A stretch of DNA of 13,749 nt from Devosia equisanguinis (GCA_945901835.1 CAMDMH010000020.1:1-13749), one strand, 5' to 3'. Shown: positions 7,339 to 13,689, counted from the first letter of the stretch. Made by a program: numbers and translations. The notes: a model not told the origin generated them from the letters alone.

Positions 7339-7367
7339 TTGAATTATAACACTTTGTGTTATACAAT
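7339..7367 (+). promoter_or_regulatory. Toxin-antitoxin promoter with palindromic operator
   Basis: TTGAAT (7339-7344) and TACAAT (7362-7367) are 17 bases apart, a good sigma70-type promoter. The spacer is almost filled by a perfect inverted repeat, TATAACAC-TTT-GTGTTATA (7345-7363), which also covers the first bases of the -10 box. Binding of the HTH antitoxin there would block RNA polymerase, the normal autoregulation of type II toxin-antitoxin operons. The AT-rich block stands out sharply against the surrounding GC-rich DNA. The ribosome site GAGAGG (7376-7381) follows, 6 bases before the toxin GTG. Confidence 0.72.
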
Positions 7368-7387
7368 GCTGAAGCGAGAGGCGGTTC

Positions 7388-7777
7388 GTGCAGATCTTCA
7401 AGACGAAGGGCTTCGCACGATTTGCTCGACGACAACGGATCGACGACGAAGCCCTGCGTGAGGCCGTCTCCCGGGCAGAGCAAGGCTTGATCGACGCCGA
7501 TCTCGGTAGCGGCGTCATCAAACAGCGAGTACCACGGCCAGGGTAGGGACGGTCCGGTGGATTCCGCACAATCGTTCTGTACCGCACCGGATCCAGAGCC
7601 GTGTTCGTCGACGGCTTTGCCAAGAGCGACCGAAACAACATCGACGATGATGACCTTGGAATGTTCCGCATATTGGCAGCGGAATTTTTGAACTACGACG
7701 CGAAGCAGGTTGGCAAGCTGGTCAAGGCCGGCGCCTGGATCGAGGTGAAGTGTGATGGCGACCAAGCACAAGACTAG
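7388..7777 (+). pseudogene. RelE/HigB-family toxin, interrupted by an in-frame amber codon
   Basis: Reading from GTG 7388 (GAGAGG 6 bases upstream) gives MQIFKTKGFARFARRQRI...GVIKQRVPRPG, then TAG at 7544-7546 (codon 53). The same frame continues GRSGGFRTIVLYRTGSR...VDGFAKSDRNNID... to a stop at 7775-7777, 129 codons in all. Joined, this is a full-length RelE-like toxin of the phage-derived HigB group, whose active members are ribosome-associated mRNA endonucleases. Relatives have ARPGQGRSGG at this point, so the stop stands where Gln (CAG) is expected and a single C-to-T change explains it. No other frameshift or gap is visible. The 52-residue product lacks most of the fold and should be inactive unless the stop is read through. 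The reading frame overlaps the antitoxin start by 23 bases, the usual coupled arrangement. Confidence 0.85.
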
Positions 7778-8075
7778 GATCGCGCAGGTTGTGCACGCAG
7801 CAGCCACCGATGCTCATAAAGCTGGCGTCATGGACAAAACCACCATGCGCAAGTTCGACACGCTCTGCCTGGCAAAGGTCGAAGCGTTGACACCCAGACA
7901 AATCCAGGCCATTCGCGACCGCGAAAACGTCAGCCAAGCCGTACTCGCTCGTCATCTCAACGTGACAACCGGACTTATCAGCCAGTGGGAACGCGGCGAA
8001 CGTCGCCCGAGCGGACCAGCCTTGACTCTGCTTGCGCTGATCAAGCGCAAGGGTCTCGAAATCTTGGCGGAGTAG
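7755..8075 (+). CDS. HTH-type antitoxin (HigA/XRE-like) of a type II toxin-antitoxin system
   Basis: DNA-binding antitoxin expected to neutralise the RelE/HigB-type toxin and repress the operon through the palindrome at 7345-7363. The 106-aa protein has a basic, probably toxin-contacting N-terminal half and a C-terminal XRE-type helix-turn-helix (residues about 47-100: LTPRQIQAIRDRENVSQAVL, then HLNVTTGLISQWERGERRP). The order toxin first, antitoxin second is that of the HigBA group. Start: ATG 7755 has GAGG 9 bases upstream; the GTG directly before it (7752) is an alternative that adds one residue. The start lies inside the 3' end of the toxin frame, so before the amber mutation translation would have been coupled. 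The gene itself shows no damage although its partner is broken; it may still regulate its own promoter or protect against a related toxin elsewhere (inference). Confidence 0.83.
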   Translation: MATKHKTRIAQVVHAAATDAHKAGVMDKTTMRKFDTLCLAKVEALTPRQIQAIRDRENVSQAVLARHLNVTTGLISQWERGERRPSGPALTLLALIKRKGLEILAE

Positions 8076-8081
8076 ACGATT

Positions 8082-8555
8082 ATGGCCAAGAAACCACCCG
8101 CGCCTCTCCCCGTCTCTACCGGCTTCTGGCTCCTCAAGTCCGAACCCGATGTCTTCTCGTGGGAGATGCTGAAGGCGAAGGGTAAGGCGGGAGAAGAGTG
8201 GAGCGGCGTGCGCAATTATCTCGCGCGAAACAACATGCGCGCCATGCGGCTTGGCGATCTAGGCTTCTTCTACCACTCGAATATCGGCCTCGAGATCGTC
8301 GGCATTTGCTCGGTCTGCAAGCTCTCTCATCCGGACTCGACCAGCGAAGATCCGATCTGGGATTGCGTCGACGTCGAAGCCGTCTGCGATATGCCCAAGC
8401 CCGTCAAACTCATCGACGTCAAAGCCAACGAAAAGCTCGCCAGGATGAGCCTCGTCACCTCCATGCGCTTGTCCGTCCAACCAGTCACGAAGGACGAATG
8501 GGCCGAAGTCTGCCGCATGGGCAGTCTAGACCCGAAAAAGCTCAAGGCGAAATGA
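8082..8555 (+). CDS. EVE-domain (PUA-like) protein, thymocyte nuclear protein 1 type
   Basis: Single-domain EVE protein, 157 aa. EVE belongs to the PUA/YTH-like fold group thought to bind modified bases in RNA or DNA. Diagnostic segments are GFWLLKSEPDVFSWEML (residues 14-30), EWSGVRNYLARNNMRAM (39-55), GDLGFFYHSN (58-67) and a C-terminal LVTSMRLSVQPVTKDEW. This is the length of the widespread stand-alone bacterial form, not a fusion to a nuclease. It begins 6 bases after the antitoxin stop, with no clear ribosome site, and its own first 25 bases are repeated before the cassette (7295-7319), so its original promoter context may have been the dehydrogenase operon. The stop overlaps the next start by ATGA (8552-8555), implying translational coupling to the unknown gene. 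Biological role is not established. Confidence 0.88.
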   Translation: MAKKPPAPLPVSTGFWLLKSEPDVFSWEMLKAKGKAGEEWSGVRNYLARNNMRAMRLGDLGFFYHSNIGLEIVGICSVCKLSHPDSTSEDPIWDCVDVEAVCDMPKPVKLIDVKANEKLARMSLVTSMRLSVQPVTKDEWAEVCRMGSLDPKKLKAK

Positions 8556-9133
8556 TGAGCCGGCGATCTGGCCCTTTCAACCTTACCATTGGCGATTTCC
8601 TGCGTAGCTCGTGGATGCAGGAAAATCTCCCCGCCGGGTTGGCAGCTGCAAGACGCTTGAACACGGACTATCCGGAGATCGTCCGCGAGCTGAAGCGCAA
8701 GTATCGTTTGGAAGAGCAAACATCTTGGGATGCGTATGGCCAAGGAGTTGCGTCGTTTGTCGATGCTTGGTTCTACAGGGACGCCGCCGAGTTCCGAATG
8801 CCGCAGCAAGGCCCAGGCTTTAGTCATTTCACAGGCCTCTGGATCTTGCTGTGCAGACCTCTGCCCTGTTTCGTGATGGGCGAGGGCCAGCGGAGCTGGC
8901 ACGCGAAGGGCGCGGCTGGATACATGCCGTCTTTTTCCCAGGTCGACCGGTTCGACAGCCCTGCGGTTCGCGACTTGGCCAGGAAAGTTGAACCGCTACT
9001 CGTTGAGCGCGGATTGACCCGCCTGAAAAAGCAGGAAGTGGCAACCACGCTTCCAGCCGATATAGAGATCGAAAGCAATCTGATCGACGGCCAGCAACGC
9101 ATCTACGATGCGTTGTTCTACTGGTATGACTGA
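8552..9133 (+). CDS. Hypothetical protein, unrecognised family
   Basis: I do not recognise this 193-aa protein. It has no signal peptide or membrane segment. Helical, charged segments (AAARRLNTDYPEIVRELKRK, about 31-50) are followed by an aromatic-rich middle (WDAYGQGVASFVDAWFYRD; GFSHFTGLWILLCRPLPCF) with GEGQRSWHAKGAAGYMPSF, and the C-terminus ends ALFYWYD. The many Trp and Phe suggest a compact globular domain. ATG 8552 overlaps the EVE stop and AAGG lies about 5 bases upstream; ATG 8555 is an equal alternative. GC content looks lower than in the flanking metabolic genes and codon use is less biased (gtt, ttg, gat frequent), which suggests more recent acquisition. The next gene starts 15 bases after its stop. 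Reality of the gene is supported by the frame staying open beyond the EVE gene and by the ATGA junction. Confidence 0.72.
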   Translation: MMSRRSGPFNLTIGDFLRSSWMQENLPAGLAAARRLNTDYPEIVRELKRKYRLEEQTSWDAYGQGVASFVDAWFYRDAAEFRMPQQGPGFSHFTGLWILLCRPLPCFVMGEGQRSWHAKGAAGYMPSFSQVDRFDSPAVRDLARKVEPLLVERGLTRLKKQEVATTLPADIEIESNLIDGQQRIYDALFYWYD

Positions 9134-9148
9134 AAGCACCCTTTCAAG

Positions 9149-9796
9149 ATGTTGGCCGTCACCCCAGCCGTCGCCCGCGCCTTCGTTCTGGAGCACGCCG
9201 AGCCTATGCGCTCCGAACTGGTCCCCCAAATCGAGCTCTACCTCGCCAAGCAGCCCTTCGACATCCACCAGGACGCCCACGACCTGTGCGGAGATATCCC
9301 GTTCTGGGCGTTCGCATGGGGCGGCGGCCAGGGCCTAGCGCGCTACATCCTCGACAACCCGCACTCGGTCACTGGCAAGCGGGTGCTGGACATCGGCGCC
9401 GGCTCCGCCATCGAGGCGCTCGCTGCGATGATTTCGGGCGCAAAGCGCGTCATCGCCAACGACACCGATCTCGTGTCCTGCGCCGCAGCGGCGCTCAATG
9501 CCGAGTTGAACCACCTCGCGCTCGACGTGTCGTCAGAAGACCTGCTCGCCCAGGACCCGGACATCGACGTGATACTGATCGGCGACGTGTTCTACCTCCC
9601 CGACCTCGTCACCCGCGTCGGCGCCTTCCTCGATCGCGCCCGCCGTCGCGGCGTTACGGTCTATTTCGGCGACCGCACCACGACCAAGCGCCCGGCAACG
9701 CCCATGACGATGCTGGCCGAGTACCGCGCCCCGCTCACGCCCGAGCTGGAAATCGGATATGTCGAAACCACCCGCGTCTGGCGCCTCGGCACCTGA
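9149..9796 (+). CDS. Class I SAM-dependent methyltransferase, ETF-beta lysine methyltransferase-like (paralogue 1)
   Basis: Protein lysine methyltransferase candidate of the group containing human ETFBKMT (METTL20) and its alphaproteobacterial relatives, near L11 methyltransferase PrmA. In 215 aa it has DIPFWAFAWGGGQGLARYIL (49-68), hallmark of the group, SAM motif I VLDIGAGS (79-86), the acidic post-I strand IANDTD (102-107) and the catalytic-side motif LIGDVFY (143-149). The known target in relatives is the beta subunit of electron transfer flavoprotein; that is inference here. Compared with the second paralogue it lacks the C-terminal IGDP motif, reading FGDRTTTKRP instead, and motif I has AGSAIE in place of SGAGLA, so it may have a different substrate. 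The ribosome site at ATG 9149 is poor; the start agrees with the second copy when the two are aligned from their AF...LVP(Q/E)I segments. Confidence 0.82.
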   Translation: MLAVTPAVARAFVLEHAEPMRSELVPQIELYLAKQPFDIHQDAHDLCGDIPFWAFAWGGGQGLARYILDNPHSVTGKRVLDIGAGSAIEALAAMISGAKRVIANDTDLVSCAAAALNAELNHLALDVSSEDLLAQDPDIDVILIGDVFYLPDLVTRVGAFLDRARRRGVTVYFGDRTTTKRPATPMTMLAEYRAPLTPELEIGYVETTRVWRLGT

Positions 9797-9840
9797 CGCT
9801 CGAATTCGCCTGAAGTCGCCTCGACCTTCCGCCACCTGTC

Positions 9841-9862
9841 CCCCTCCCCTCGTGGGGAGGGG
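9841..9862. repeat. GC-rich hairpin repeat, copy 2
   Basis: CCCCTCCCC (9841-9849) and GGGGAGGGG (9854-9862) with a TCGT loop, one base shorter than in the other copies, followed by G runs to about 9890. It sits in the 127-base gap between the two paralogous methyltransferase genes, so here it is between co-directional genes and could reduce read-through or stabilise the upstream message. Confidence 0.75.
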
Positions 9863-9923
9863 TTAGGGGTGGGGGGCGATGAGGGTGGGGCCGAACCATA
9901 TCTGTCACTATGACACCGGTGAA

Positions 9924-10580
9924 ATGACGACATCCACACACGACTGGCCTGCCTTCATCCGCGAGAACACAAGGCTTATCCCTCCCCCGCTCGTCCCCGA
10001 GATCGTGCTGCATCTCGCCGAGGAATCGCTCCCGATCTGGCGCAAGACCGAGGACGAACTGGGCGAGATGAACGTGCCCCCGCCATACTGGGCTTTCGCA
10101 TGGGCCGGCGGCCAGGCGGTCTCGCGCTACATCCTCGACAACCCCGCCCTTGTTGCCGGCCGCACCGTTCTCGACCTCGGCTCCGGCGCCGGCCTCGCGG
10201 CCATCGCTGCCGCGAAGGTTGGCGCAACCGACGTCCTCGCAGCCGACATCGACGCCGTTTCACTCACCGCCGCCGCGATCAACGCCACGGCCAACGGCGT
10301 GACCATCCGCACCACCTCGGAGGACCTGCTTGCAACCCCACCGCCAGCCTACGACGTGATCATCGTCGGCGACCTTTTCTACGAGCGCGCGCTCGCCGAC
10401 AATGTCCTGGCATTCATAGCAGCCGCCCTCGCCCGCTCGCCCCTGATCCTCATCGGCGACCCGCAGCGGAGCTACTTCCCGCGCGGCCGCTTCGAGAAGC
10501 TCGCCGAGTACCGGGTGCCCGTGACCCGCGAGCTGGAGGACAGCGAGATCAAACTGACGGCGGTCTGGAAAGCCGCTTGA
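9924..10580 (+). CDS. Class I SAM-dependent methyltransferase, ETF-beta lysine methyltransferase-like (paralogue 2)
   Basis: Second copy of the ETFBKMT-type protein, 218 aa. It keeps the full family pattern: PPYWAFAWAGGQAVSRYIL (53-71), motif I VLDLGSGAG (82-90), LAADID (105-110), IIVGDLFYERALADN (146-160) and LILIGDPQRSYFP (174-186), the last resembling the IGDP segment of ETFBKMT. It is therefore the better candidate for true ETF-beta methylation. The frame is open from ATG 9879, but that start lies in the G-run tail of the hairpin repeat. ATG 9924, with GGTGA just upstream, gives an N-terminus that lines up with paralogue 1. The two proteins share the same motif order and many identical positions but are clearly diverged, so the duplication is old. 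Confidence 0.85.
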   Translation: MTTSTHDWPAFIRENTRLIPPPLVPEIVLHLAEESLPIWRKTEDELGEMNVPPPYWAFAWAGGQAVSRYILDNPALVAGRTVLDLGSGAGLAAIAAAKVGATDVLAADIDAVSLTAAAINATANGVTIRTTSEDLLATPPPAYDVIIVGDLFYERALADNVLAFIAAALARSPLILIGDPQRSYFPRGRFEKLAEYRVPVTRELEDSEIKLTAVWKAA

Positions 10581-10646
10581 CCTCTCTCGATCCTGCGAGT
10601 GCAATGAGTGCCCGGTGACCCCGGCAGATCGGAGGAGGCAGATCGG

Positions 10647-11063
10647 ATGGCGTTTGCAGGCGTGAACTATGCGGCGGTCGCATCTGCGGCCGTAGCCGGC
10701 TTCCTGTTCGGCGGCATTTACTATGGCGTACTTTCCAATGCATGGCTTTCAGCCGTGGGCAAATCGAAGGACGAGGTCCAGAAGACCGGCATGGCCGTGC
10801 CCCTCGTCGTCACTGCAATCGCACTGCTGCTGATGGCGTGGGTGCTGGCCGGCATCATCGGCCACCTCGGCGCAGGGCAGGTAACCCTGAAAAGCGGCCT
10901 CATTGCCGGCTTCTTGTGCTGGCTCGGCTTCGTCGCAACCTCCATCGCCACCAACCATGCCTATCAGGGCGCGAAAGCATCGCTGACCCTCATCGACACA
11001 GGCTATTGGCTCGGTGTGCTGCTGATCGAAGGCGCGATCATCGGCTATTGGGGAGTTCGATGA
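10647..11063 (+). CDS. DUF1761 family membrane protein
   Basis: Small integral membrane protein, 138 aa, with four predicted membrane helices at about residues 7-27, 50-72, 80-100 and 115-135. Segments typical of DUF1761 are seen: VNYAAVASAAVAGFLFGGIY near the start, GKSKDEVQKTG in the first loop, FLCWLGFVATSIATN in helix three and DTGYWLGVLLIEGAIIGYW at the end. Function of the family is unknown to me. ATG 10647 is chosen because GGAGGAGG (10631-10638) lies 8 bases upstream; the upstream GTG at 10608 has no such site. The gap 10581-10646 holds nothing else. It follows the methyltransferases on the same strand but has its own strong ribosome site. Confidence 0.8.
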   Translation: MAFAGVNYAAVASAAVAGFLFGGIYYGVLSNAWLSAVGKSKDEVQKTGMAVPLVVTAIALLLMAWVLAGIIGHLGAGQVTLKSGLIAGFLCWLGFVATSIATNHAYQGAKASLTLIDTGYWLGVLLIEGAIIGYWGVR

Positions 11064-11134
11064 AGGCGGCGACGGCATTTCCGGAGCCTCGTTTGATAGC
11101 TGGCTCGATTGCCGATTTCGTCGGGAAGGACTAA
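11060..11134 (+). CDS. Possible 24-codon micro-ORF coupled to the DUF1761 gene
   Basis: ATG 11060 overlaps the DUF1761 stop by ATGA and has GGGGAG 4 bases upstream. It reads MKAATAFPEPRLIAGSIADF and ends at TAA 11132-11134, 5 bases before the VOC gene. The overlap and ribosome site are suggestive, but so short a frame can arise by chance. It could equally serve only to pass ribosomes on to the VOC gene. Confidence 0.2.
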   Translation: MKAATAFPEPRLIAGSIADFVGKD

Positions 11135-11139
11135 ACGCC

Positions 11140-11511
11140 ATGATGCAGTTGTCGATCGTTTCCGTTCCCGTTTCGGACCAGGAGCGCGCTAAAGCGTTCT
11201 ACCGTGACGTTCTTGGCTTCCAGGTCGTGCGCGAGGCCGACATGGAAGGGAACCCTGGCCGGCGCTGGATCCAGATGAAGCCGCCATCCGGCTTGTCGGG
11301 AATATCGCTGGTCACGTGGTTCGACGCGATGCCGCCCGGCAGCCTCCAGGGACTGGTCCTCGATACGAGCGACATCGACCGAGCCCAGGAGAAGCTGAAG
11401 GCAAATGGCCTCGACATCACGCCCGTACAGGAAGCCGTATGGGGCCGCTTTGCAACTTCCCGCGACCCCGACGACAACGGCTGGGTCCTGGTCACGTCCT
11501 ATCATCGCTGA
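11140..11511 (+). CDS. VOC-superfamily (glyoxalase/bleomycin-resistance fold) protein
   Basis: Single vicinal-oxygen-chelate domain protein, 123 aa. The first beta-alpha-beta unit has VSVPVSDQERAKAFYRDVLG (residues about 7-26) and the second runs GLVLDTSDIDRAQEKLKANG (70-89), closing with the typical RDPDDNGWVLV strand (107-117). The usual first metal-ligand His of glyoxalase I-type members, in the opening strand, is replaced (IVSVPVSD), and I see no clear His/Glu set. It may therefore be a binding protein or a metal-free member. ATG 11140 is followed directly by ATG 11143; GGGAAGGA lies about 9 bases upstream. It is close behind the DUF1761 gene (76 bases, bridged by a possible micro-ORF), so the two are probably co-transcribed. 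Substrate is unknown. Confidence 0.8.
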   Translation: MMQLSIVSVPVSDQERAKAFYRDVLGFQVVREADMEGNPGRRWIQMKPPSGLSGISLVTWFDAMPPGSLQGLVLDTSDIDRAQEKLKANGLDITPVQEAVWGRFATSRDPDDNGWVLVTSYHR

Positions 11512-11614
11512 ACCACGCTGACGCTGGACCTGGACCCGCCATCGCGCAGCCGAAGCAATTGCGGCGGATGAATTCCAGCCGTCATTGACTATCTGAGTAC
11601 GACCAACGATGCGG

Positions 11615-11643
11615 TTGCTGCCGCCTTGGTAGCCCCACTAAAA
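11615..11643 (+). promoter_or_regulatory. Candidate promoter of the acetyl-CoA synthetase gene
   Basis: TTGCTG (11615-11620) and CTAAAA (11638-11643) are separated by 17 bases, 47 bases before the ATG at 11691. TTGACT at 11585-11590 is a better -35 match but has no good -10 partner. The rest of the 179-base gap shows no repeat or hairpin that I can support. Confidence 0.3.
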
Positions 11644-11690
11644 TGGCAGCCAGCATCGAACAATACGAGCCGAATCTCGGAGGAGCCCCC

Positions 11691-13643
11691 ATGACCGACA
11701 AGATCTATGCAGTGCCGCCGGAGTGGTCCGCTCGCGCCTATGCCAACGACGCGAAGTACAAGGAGATGTACAAGCGCTCGATCGACGATCCCGCTGGCTT
11801 CTGGGGCGAGCATGGCAAGCGGCTCGACTGGATGAAGCCGTACACTAAGGTCAAGAACACGACCTACGGCCCGCCCGACGTCTCCATCAAGTGGTACGAG
11901 GACGGCACGCTCAACGTCAGCTCCAACTGCATCGACCGCCACTTGGCCAAGCGCGGCGATCAGGTCGCCATCATCTGGGAAGGCGACGACCCGACCCAGG
12001 ACGAGAAGATCACTTACCGCCAGCTTCACGAGCGCGTCTGCAAGTTCGCCAACGTCCTCAAGGCGAACGGCGTCAAGAAGGGCGACTGCGTCACCATCTA
12101 TCTGCCGATGATCCCGGAGTCCGCCTACGCGATGCTGGCCTGTGCCCGCATCGGCGCGGTTCACTCGATCGTCTTCGGCGGCTTCTCGCCCGACAGCCTC
12201 GGCGGACGCATCGAGGACGCACAGTCGAAATTCGTGATCACGTCGGACGAAGGTTTGCGCGGCGGACGTCCCGTGCCGCTCAAGAAGAACACCGACGAAG
12301 CGCTCGCAAAGATCAAGTCGGATGGCGTGAAGGTCCTCGTCGTCCGCCGCACCGGCAACACCGTGCCGTGGACCGCCGGCCGCGACGTCTGGCTTCACGA
12401 GGAGCTGGTCAAGGTCACGGCCGATTGTCCGCCAACGGAGATGAATGCGGAAGACCCGCTGTTCATCCTCTACACCTCCGGCTCGACCGGCAAGCCGAAG
12501 GGCGTGCTGCATACGACCGGCGGATATCTCGTCTACGCGTCGATGACGCATCAGTACGTATTCGACTACCACGACGGCGACATCTACTGGTGCACCGCCG
12601 ACGTCGGCTGGGTGACGGGCCACAGCTACATCGTCTACGGACCGCTCGCCAACGGTGCTACCACGCTGATGTTCGAAGGCATCCCGAACTATCCGACCGC
12701 ATCGCGCTTCTGGCATGTCATCGACAAGTGGAAGGTCAATACCTTCTACACCGCGCCGACTGCGATCCGCGCGCTGATGGGCGCCGGCGACGACTTCGTG
12801 AAGCGCGCCAGCCGCGCCTCGCTTCGCCTGCTGGGCTCCGTCGGCGAACCGATCAACCCGGAAGCCTGGGAGTGGTATCACCGCGTGGTGGGCGACGGCC
12901 GCTGCCCGATCGTCGATACTTGGTGGCAGACAGAAACCGGCGGCATTCTGATCTCGCCGCTGCCGGGCGCAACCAAGCTGAAGCCCGGCTCCGCGACGCG
13001 CCCGTTCTTCGGCTGCAAGCCCGCGCTGGTCGACGACAAGGGTAACTTCCTCGAGGGCGCCACGTCCGGCAACCTCGTCATCCTGGATAGCTGGCCGGGC
13101 CAGATGCGCACCGTTTTCGGCGACCACAAGCGCTTCATCGAGACGTATTTCTCGGCCTATCCAGGCATGTACTTCACCGGTGACGGCTGCCGCCGCGATG
13201 CTGATGGCTATTACTGGATCACCGGCCGCGTCGACGATGTGATCAACGTCTCCGGACACCGTCTCGGCACCGCCGAGGTGGAGAGCGCGCTCGTCGCCCA
13301 CCCCAAGGTCGCCGAAGCCGCCGTCGTCGGCGCTCCGCACGACCTCAAAGGCCAGGGCATCTACTGCTACGTCACGCTGATGACCGGCGAAACCGGCACC
13401 GACGAGATCAAGAAGGAACTCGTCGCCACGGTCCGCAAGATCATCGGCCCGACCGCCTCGCCCGACTGGATCCAGTTCGCCCCCGGCCTGCCGAAGACGC
13501 GCTCCGGCAAGATCATGCGCCGCATCCTGCGCAAAATCGCGGAGGACGACTTCTCCAACCTCGGCGACACCACCACTCTTGCCGATCCCGCCGTCGTCAC
13601 CGACCTGATCGACAACCGCCAGAACCGCAAGCCGGGAACCTGA
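11691..13643 (+). CDS. acs: Acetyl-CoA synthetase (acetate-CoA ligase, AMP-forming)
   Basis: Cytoplasmic enzyme making acetyl-CoA from acetate, ATP and CoA through acetyl-AMP. The 650-aa length is that of bacterial Acs. Adenylate-forming-enzyme motifs are complete: YTSGSTGKPKGV (261-272, phosphate loop), WWQTETGG (411-418), YFTGDGCRRDADGYYWITGR followed by VDDVINVSGHRLGTAEVE (hinge region), and PKTRSGKIMRR with Lys607. That Lys is the catalytic residue of the second domain, equivalent to Salmonella Lys609, which is controlled by reversible acetylation. N-terminal Acs features such as PPEWSARAYANDAKYKEMY are present. ATG 11691 has GGAGGAG 5 bases upstream; the frame is open to ATG 11643, but that start has no ribosome site. 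It is a single gene followed by palindromic repeats. A close relative, propionyl-CoA synthetase, is less likely given the WWQTETGG context and length. Confidence 0.96.
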   Translation: MTDKIYAVPPEWSARAYANDAKYKEMYKRSIDDPAGFWGEHGKRLDWMKPYTKVKNTTYGPPDVSIKWYEDGTLNVSSNCIDRHLAKRGDQVAIIWEGDDPTQDEKITYRQLHERVCKFANVLKANGVKKGDCVTIYLPMIPESAYAMLACARIGAVHSIVFGGFSPDSLGGRIEDAQSKFVITSDEGLRGGRPVPLKKNTDEALAKIKSDGVKVLVVRRTGNTVPWTAGRDVWLHEELVKVTADCPPTEMNAEDPLFILYTSGSTGKPKGVLHTTGGYLVYASMTHQYVFDYHDGDIYWCTADVGWVTGHSYIVYGPLANGATTLMFEGIPNYPTASRFWHVIDKWKVNTFYTAPTAIRALMGAGDDFVKRASRASLRLLGSVGEPINPEAWEWYHRVVGDGRCPIVDTWWQTETGGILISPLPGATKLKPGSATRPFFGCKPALVDDKGNFLEGATSGNLVILDSWPGQMRTVFGDHKRFIETYFSAYPGMYFTGDGCRRDADGYYWITGRVDDVINVSGHRLGTAEVESALVAHPKVAEAAVVGAPHDLKGQGIYCYVTLMTGETGTDEIKKELVATVRKIIGPTASPDWIQFAPGLPKTRSGKIMRRILRKIAEDDFSNLGDTTTLADPAVVTDLIDNRQNRKPGT

Positions 13644-13666
13644 ACCATCCGAACGACGGCGCTTTC

Positions 13667-13689
13667 CCCCTCCCCCTCGTGGGGAGGGG
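13667..13689. repeat. GC-rich hairpin repeat, copy 3 (probable acs terminator region)
   Basis: CCCCTCCCC (13667-13675), loop CTCGT, GGGGAGGGG (13681-13689), identical in arms and loop to copy 1. It begins 24 bases after the acs stop. As with copy 1 it directly follows a coding gene, so termination or 3'-end protection is plausible. Confidence 0.75.

Noticed and set aside
7547..7777. 3' part of the toxin as a separate gene
   Set aside because: It has no ribosome site or early ATG and matches the C-terminal part of the same toxin domain, so it is one interrupted gene.
8198..8551. Upstream extension of the unknown gene through the EVE gene
   Set aside because: Reads Arg-rich sequence in the wrong frame of a well-supported EVE domain; the ATGA junction at 8552 gives a natural start.
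7320..9133. Whole region as a genomic island or integrated element
   Set aside because: Base composition looks somewhat lower in GC in places, but no integrase, tRNA target or full-length end repeats are present; only the 25-base duplication around the toxin-antitoxin cassette supports insertion.
11589..13340. 583-codon minus-strand open frame opposite acs
   Set aside because: Antisense shadow of a clearly functional acetyl-CoA synthetase; no recognisable motif or ribosome site.
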